Source: Pseudisothecium myosuroides
Taxonomy: Eukaryota > Streptophyta > Bryopsida > Hypnales > Lembophyllaceae
Assembly: GCA_951799445.1 (NCBI GenBank)
Contig: OX637288.1
Coordinates: 32,529,288-32,593,287 of the forward strand
Direction: 5' to 3'
DNA: 64,000 nucleotides
Position numbers and translations under genes: made by a program. Below, in pieces: positions 58,249-64,000 of this stretch; within the stretch, counting starts at the first letter, position 1, and each line of letters opens with the position of its first letter. The notes beneath the pieces were generated by a model. That model was not told the DNA's origin. It worked only from the letters and a program-made list of their open reading frames with translations, and searched no databases.

Positions 58249-60321
58249 ATTCTCAGCTCACACACTCTCTCTACACTGGAAACGGAAGCTCAGGCAATCC
58301 AAGCAAGCTCGGCGATGGCGATGCTGGAAGCTTCAGGAGTTGACTTACTACTGGAGTGAGAGAGTGAACGGGTTTATGAGCTTTATGTTGCGAGGAAGAC
58401 GACGAAGTCCTCCTCGACCTCCGGAGTTTTGCCACGTCATGGGGTGACAGGTGTCAGAAAAATAGGATGGGAGGGATATACTTAAGGAATGGGAACTGCG
58501 CTGGCGTTCCGGATTGGCCTGTCTGGGTGCCATGTGGATTGGGAACAGTGGGGAGCGTCGATCTATTTGACACGAACCTAAATTTAAAACCTAAAATTAA
58601 AATTAAAAAATTAGTCACTATTCAATGTGACATTTCTGTGATGTGGTTATAGTGAGGAGAATCGTTCAATATAACTTGATCCCATGTCTGAGGGATAAGG
58701 TAGGAGGGGGCGACCATCTAAGTGCTGAAACTGAATTTTGGGGAGGTAAAACATCTTGAAATATTTTTCAGTAAATTTTCCTTGAAAGACAAGTGGAATT
58801 GACATCTAACTTAAGTAGTTTCATATTTTTTGGACCTTTTATGAAATTAGTTGTGAATTTTTGAAGTTGGAAAAAAGTGGTCATTTGTGGTCATCAAAAG
58901 CGACCACCTCCTGAAATATGCATAGTTGGTACATTGAAGACAGCAAAATGTACCTCTGAGTCATGTTCACTTTTAATGCCCAGTCGGAGGTCAAGCCTCC
59001 TACCTTACTCTCTCTTTTGAGTGGATAGTCTGAAGGATACTCTATCTTTTGAGTGGGTAGTCAAATGTGCATTGCTGCTGAATATATAGTGAGCACCCCA
59101 ATTTAAATATTTTTCCAACACCCCAACCTCCCAAGCCAAAGCCAAAACCCAACCCCAACCCTAACCCTAACTGACCCTATTTGTAAATTTCAATTGTAAT
59201 GTGTACAACAAACGATATGGAATAATGCTTTGTATTTTTGTATCCGTATCGTGTATTTGTATCTCTATCGTATTTCACTACCCATATCTATATCATATTT
59301 TTGATATGCGTATTTGTATCGTATTTCTGAAATTGGCTCCACAATTTCACAATGTTGGAGGGAAGCCAAACCTCTGGCGCATGGCTGCCTCAGATTTGAA
59401 AATCAGATCTACGGCAGGGTGTGGGGTTGGGATTTTTTTTAAACACAATCCACGGCTCTTGTTGTGTCTTGGGGGCGAAAGGAGGCCAAACCACATGTGC
59501 ATGTAATCACAATAGATAGTCATTTGTTGTGGTAAGCAATTGAAACAATTGAAAAGGTGATATCAAAATATTGATATAATATTCTAATGTGATATTGGTG
59601 AGTTTTGGTGATAGCAAAATATGAGCTGTTTTAAAACTTTAAATTTGTATCCAAGTAAGCTTAGCAACCTAAGCATTGCAATTTCAATTCAACACAAGCT
59701 TGGAATCTCTAAAATATTTAGGAGTGTCAAAAAGATACTTAATACAATGACTTCATTAATTGAGACTATCACTTGCTGACCACTGTAGTGGAATAAATAA
59801 AATTTACTTTTACGCTTAATCCGGAACATTTTGTCCAACAAGAAGATAATTTTAGGACGGAGGGAGCACAATGCACTGAGCAACATTGAGCAAAATTATT
59901 CTGCAATTTTGAAAACAAAAGTGGTTCACCGTTGAAGTCCCAAAGCCTTTTTTTCATCAAAAAACATTCAAAACTGACATCTTTATTGCAAAGAGCAAAA
60001 AAAATTGTCTTTTACATTCTTTTTTTTCTTTTGTATACTTAACTATAGGATCTTGCACTAGACTAGAGTAAAAATATGGGAAGAAATTTCAAAAATCTTG
60101 ACCACATAGATTGCAAGATGTTTACATTTGAAACAAAGAAAAAAGGTTGTTTTGCACCTTTTGTGACTTAATCAGAAGATTTTGAAGCTTCTTAGCTTAA
60201 AAAAATTTCACTAAAGATTTTGAATTTAAATTATTTTATATTCAAGAATTTGAGTTGAAAGTTTAAAGATTTTTTTTAAAGAAAAACTATGATAGTTCTA
60301 GCAAGTGAATTAAACCTTGTA
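58249..60321. other. Repeat-bearing spacer
   Basis: 58780-59010 is a copy of the 6535-6775 repeat. 59150-59180 has short CCCTAACCCTAA motifs. 59225-59330 has degenerate TATTTGTATCGTATTTC repeats. 59855 carries a Stowaway-like right end. No gene was recognised. Confidence 0.5.
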
Positions 60322-62972
60322 CACTACAAAAAAATGATGGAAAAAACAATTGCAAAAAACGACTGAAAAGCAGTCGTTGTAGACACAATGACTGCAATAC
60401 GACTGAGGGCCTTGGAGTCGTTGTGAACAAGTCGTTTAGGACAACGACTGCAGTCTATTATCACCATCCATTTCTACGTTGGATGTAGAAATGGATGAAG
60501 TGATAAAGAAAGTTGGGCTTAAGGCAATGTCTATAGAGCTGCCATGTGGAAAGCATCTAACATGGACATCTAAAACATCTGACGTGGAAATCCACGTGGC
60601 CAATTATTTTTTAGTCATTCTGAAGTTATGACTGACCCATGATGAATCTGACGTGGATGGCCATATAGGAAGTCGTTTCTGAGTCATTGAAAAGTCATTT
60701 TGCAGTCATTTTGGAGTGACGCTCGTTTAGGGTATAGGTGATGTTGCCGCTGACGTCTTCAATCATTTTAAAGTGAACATGACATTTGCAAAAAGGAATG
60801 TGGGGCCCATTATTTGGGGAGCAGTCATTCTGTAGTCGCATATGAATACATTCAAAGTTTCACAACAATATACCATACATAATCCACCATATACAATACT
60901 TCATATATCATGTACAATACACCATACATCATATACCATACATTGTAGTTGGCATGTGTCACATGGCTTTCAAAGCCACTTAGTGTGTGAGTGTGAAGAA
61001 ATGAAATGACAAGCCTTTTATACAAGTGGGGTGGTAGGAGGCAAGACAAACCATGTGGGATATGTAAAACCCAAGAATTGTGTTACAAGTAATATTTCAA
61101 ATCTCATTTAAGCATAGTAGATTAATTTTTTTCAAAAACCTTGAACTAAAAAAAGTTGGGAAATCAACCTCACTTTCATCTCTAAAAATCCATTTTATAT
61201 TTTGAGCCTCAAATCAAAACTTATGGACAAATTTGAGAAAGGGATTGGAAAGGATATTTTCTTTTAACATTTTCTAACATCCTCTCTAAATTTTGTCTTG
61301 CCTTTTTGTATATGACCCATGATGAAAATGTGTTGTAGATGCAAAGGAAGTGTGATTAAAGGTACACAGATGTTTGAAAAGCGCACAATGCTTTACAATG
61401 TACAAAGCAGTAGTTGATAAGCTGCTCAGTAATCTGAGATGTTTCAGTCCATTTTGCAGTCTCAAGAAGTCATTTTGCAGTCGCAGGAAGTCATTCTGTA
61501 GTTGCAAAAAGTCATTTTGCAATCTCAAGAAGTCATTCTATAACGACACCAGAAAAGCAATGTTGTTGTCTATGTAAGAGGAGAACATGACTTAACGATT
61601 GCTTTTAGGACTATGAAAACACCTTCCAGCCTTTATGTTGGAACCTGAGGAATATCTATTTTGAATCATATGAAATGTCTAGAAATATTGCGAAGTTACC
61701 AACGCAAATGGACCAAAATCATAGTTGTTGTTCTAGTAGGAGTGTAAATGAATGTTAATGTGGACCGCGACAAAGAAAACAATAGACCCCAACAAAACAA
61801 AAAGGCCATCAGGGATGCATGCCTTTATAAGAGAAGAAAAGAATAATTTTTTCTTTTTAAAGAAGGTCAAAGAAATAAACTTAAGAAGATAAACAAAGAG
61901 TAGAGAAAAGAGAAAGTAAAAGAAAAGTTTTAAAAAAATGAAGAAGAGAAGAGAAAAGGGAAAAATTGAATAACAAAAAAACAATGCGGCACCTAGAAAT
62001 TTGTTTTTGAAAAAGGGAAGAAAATGGGGTGAAAAAAATGGAGAAAAAAATGGGGCACAAAATAGAAAAGGTATTGGAAAAAAAGATGGGTGGGGGGAAA
62101 GGAAAATAAAATAGGAAAAAAAAGTGGACCCAAAATTGAGGAAGAAATAGGAGGAAAAAATGGGGGAAAAGAATGGGAACAAAATAAATAATTTTCAAAA
62201 AAATTGACATCTAAAGAATACAACAACAATAGAAAAATAGAAAAAAAGAAGGAAATTTAAAACTAACTCTTTCTCTCTTTGGAAAAAGATTTACAAATCA
62301 TTTTTATAATTGAATTATTTTTTGGAAAAAGGAGAGCAAGCAATGACACGACTGCAATCCATTTTTTCAAAAAATGGGAAGGAAGACAATTGAATTAAAG
62401 GGACAAAATTTTGGAAATTTTTTAAAAAGGGAATTTTGAAAATCAAAGTGAAATGAGTAAAGAATAGGAGAAGAATATAAAGAAGAAGGCAAAACGGAAA
62501 GAGAGAACGATCTACAATTTTTTTTTTAATTGGGAATGAACTCGTCCGTGCAAAAGACAATGTGAAGTGTTCAGTAAAGAAGGTGGCTTTTTCTTTCCAG
62601 TTCTTTCTGTAAAAACTACGAATGACTTCAAATGACTCCTACACAGTCATTTGAAAGTCATTACGGAGTCATTCCTAAGTAGCACGCAATTACCCCTGCA
62701 GTCAGCTCTTTACTCTGCTGCGACTAGGTCCCATTTGGTAGATTTCAAGGAGTCCACGTCAAAAGTTCGACGACGCAGTTGACGACAAGCTGCGGATGAA
62801 GAGAAGCGGTCATCAACTCCTCATCCCACAGTCACGCCTGTGACTACAGCACAACTCGGAGGCTGTGAAGCTAACGCCGCTGATGCAATTAGGGAGCTGT
62901 AGTCATTCTCTAGTCATTGTGGACATGAAGTCGTTCTTCCCCAGTCGCATATTGGCCCTTTTTCTTGTAGTG
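60322..62972. mobile_element. Non-autonomous CACTA (En/Spm) transposon
   Basis: The left end is CACTACAAAAAAATG and the right end GGCCCTTTTTCTTGTAGTG, the standard CACTA terminus. GTA flanks both sides as the 3-bp target duplication (60319-60321 and 62973-62975). Both subterminal regions (about 60350-60860 and 62620-62955) are packed with AGTC(G/A)TT-type motifs in both orientations, the expected transposase-binding repeats. No transposase ORF is present: the interior includes purine-rich low-complexity DNA (61840-62300), which gives spurious Phe-rich minus-strand frames. Confidence 0.92.
61440..61545. repeat. 22-bp tandem repeat inside the CACTA element
   Basis: About four to five copies of 'AAGTCATTTTGCAGTCTCAA'-type units. 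The unit contains the AGTCATT subterminal motif, so the internal array may also bind the transposase. Confidence 0.8.
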
Positions 62973-63059
62973 GTAAACCTTTTTTTTTTAATTTGTAAAA
63001 ATTGCAACAAAAACGAATCTAGTATGCTATTGTCTCAAGAAGATGTTATGATTGCCCAC

Positions 63060-63390
63060 AAAACAAGAAGCTCCATAACTTTCACATCACTAATCCAAAT
63101 GGAATGAGTCAAAGCTTTCCATGTAGTTAAATATGTAATCTATGAGAAGAAAAATTAATTTTTTAATGTAAAGTTTTTGTTAATTTAGTTTGTTGCCCAG
63201 CAAGTTCAAATTTGTGCTTAGGATGGTATAAATTTATTCCTAGGCACTAGTTTAAAAAAAATCATATTCTCCAAAAGCTAATTTTTTTTCTATCTTAAAA
63301 AAAAATTCAAAAAATTGTGCCAAAAATTGAGATCATAGGAACTTGCCCAAACTTTCATTTGTTTCCTAAAGGACCAATAAGACTTTAGGG
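63060..63390 (+). repeat. Copy of the 55350 dispersed repeat, followed by a MULE-MITE fragment
   Basis: It matches 55350-55660. From about 63464 to 63660 the sequence is an inverted relative of the right part of the 43090-44008 element ('CATGACTATGTTTTCAC', GTAGGATCTTG, 'GATTGCAAGATAT'). 63,670-64,000 has no recognised gene. Confidence 0.65.
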
Positions 63391-64000
63391 ATTATGCCTA
63401 GAGTGAATCATAAAAAAGTAAAAGTTGAAAACATTTGCAATCAAAACTTTGAGATATGTATTCTAACTCCTAAAATTCCATGACTATGTTTTCACCAAAA
63501 ACGCTCCAAAACTACCATTTCTATTACAAGTAGCAAATTTGGGAAAAATAAATTACGGACACATGTAATCGTAGGATCTTGTAGTATCCTAAATTGAGAA
63601 CATGTGGAAAAAATTTGAGAAATTTCCACCACAAGGATTGCAAGATATGAGCTTTTGAATTTACAAAAAGTAAATATGCTTACAATATGTCCTAGAGTAT
63701 TGTATGCTTGCAATATGCATACCATTACAACATTGTATTGTGAGAAATTGTTATCTACATACCGGTATTTTTTTTTTTCTAGTACAATTGCAAGCTGCTC
63801 TTATTTTAACTAGTGTTCTCAAACCACTGGAATTACTTTCGGGCAGAGGAGTACTAACAATGTAAATGAAAAAGGAGCTGCAAGCTGGTGATGAAGCAAA
63901 GCAAAGCAAATCACTTCCACATGTCTTTACGCTACTGCCAAGAGAATGCGCTTTCAGTGGAATTTTTGCGAGAGCACGGAAGTGCAGCTTTATCAACTGC

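Noticed and set aside
57855..58447. Several overlapping frames opposite the AWPM-19 exon 1
   Set aside because: Shadows of the GC-rich AWPM-19 exon; no domains.
59150..59180. CCCTAACCCTAA motif as another telomere tract
   Set aside because: Only two or three units of a different type, within C/A-rich sequence.
61733..62229. Phe/Pro-rich minus-strand frames that look like membrane proteins
   Set aside because: Translation of purine-rich low-complexity DNA inside the CACTA element.

Overview
This is nuclear DNA of a land plant, most probably a non-seed plant (bryophyte, lycophyte or fern). It has split genes with short GT-AG introns, a short interstitial run of the plant telomere repeat (CCCTAAA), plant-specific families (AWPM-19, a DUF2358 thylakoid-type protein, a TPLATE-complex EH-domain protein), and a Rab21-type GTPase, a subfamily that is to my knowledge missing from flowering plants. 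No tool was run. Exon boundaries were read by eye from splice sites and frame closure, and family names rest on recognised motifs.

Left third (1-19,908). Two unusual genes point away from each other. On the minus strand (3,581 to beyond base 1) is a three-exon gene whose product joins a ParB-like domain to a beta-class DNA-methyltransferase-like domain. On the plus strand (17,068-19,908) is an intronless DUF7869 gene with transposase-like acidic motifs. Both have an array of one near-palindrome family (TTCACCTC / 5-base centre / GAGGTGAA) in their 5' flank: 7 copies at about 67-bp spacing on the left, 17 copies at 60-bp spacing on the right. Each of the two introns of the ParB gene holds one more copy. 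The 11 kb between the arrays has no convincing gene but holds a GATC-dense tandem repeat, several dispersed repeats, a TA microsatellite and the telomere-like run. In-frame nonsense codons (one in the left gene, two in the right) suggest a decaying mobile or selfish element. This is the best candidate here for an undescribed system.

Middle (20.7-42.6 kb). A 2.8-kb block (20,740-23,546) is an inverted, partly decayed duplicate of 49,018-52,083. Then come an RPA3-like OB-fold gene (only its first coding part found), a four-exon complex I NDUFA12 gene on the minus strand, a single-exon Rab21-like gene on the minus strand, and a 17-exon gene for the EH/Pan1-type endocytic protein (1,026 aa when spliced).

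Right third (43-64 kb). A five-exon DUF2358 gene with a plastid/twin-arginine-type leader is followed by a truncated AWPM-19 pseudogene, an intact copy of a small helical-domain gene family, and an intact two-exon AWPM-19 gene. The rest is repeat-rich: a Mutator-type miniature element with a perfect 9-bp target duplication, a 1.07-kb near-perfect inverted repeat, and a 2.65-kb non-autonomous CACTA transposon with a GTA target duplication.

The cellular genes (complex I, RPA, Rab21, EH/Pan1, DUF2358, AWPM-19) are unrelated housekeeping or stress genes and do not form a pathway. Rab21 and the EH protein both belong to endocytosis and lie head to head about 1.4 kb apart, which may be coincidence.
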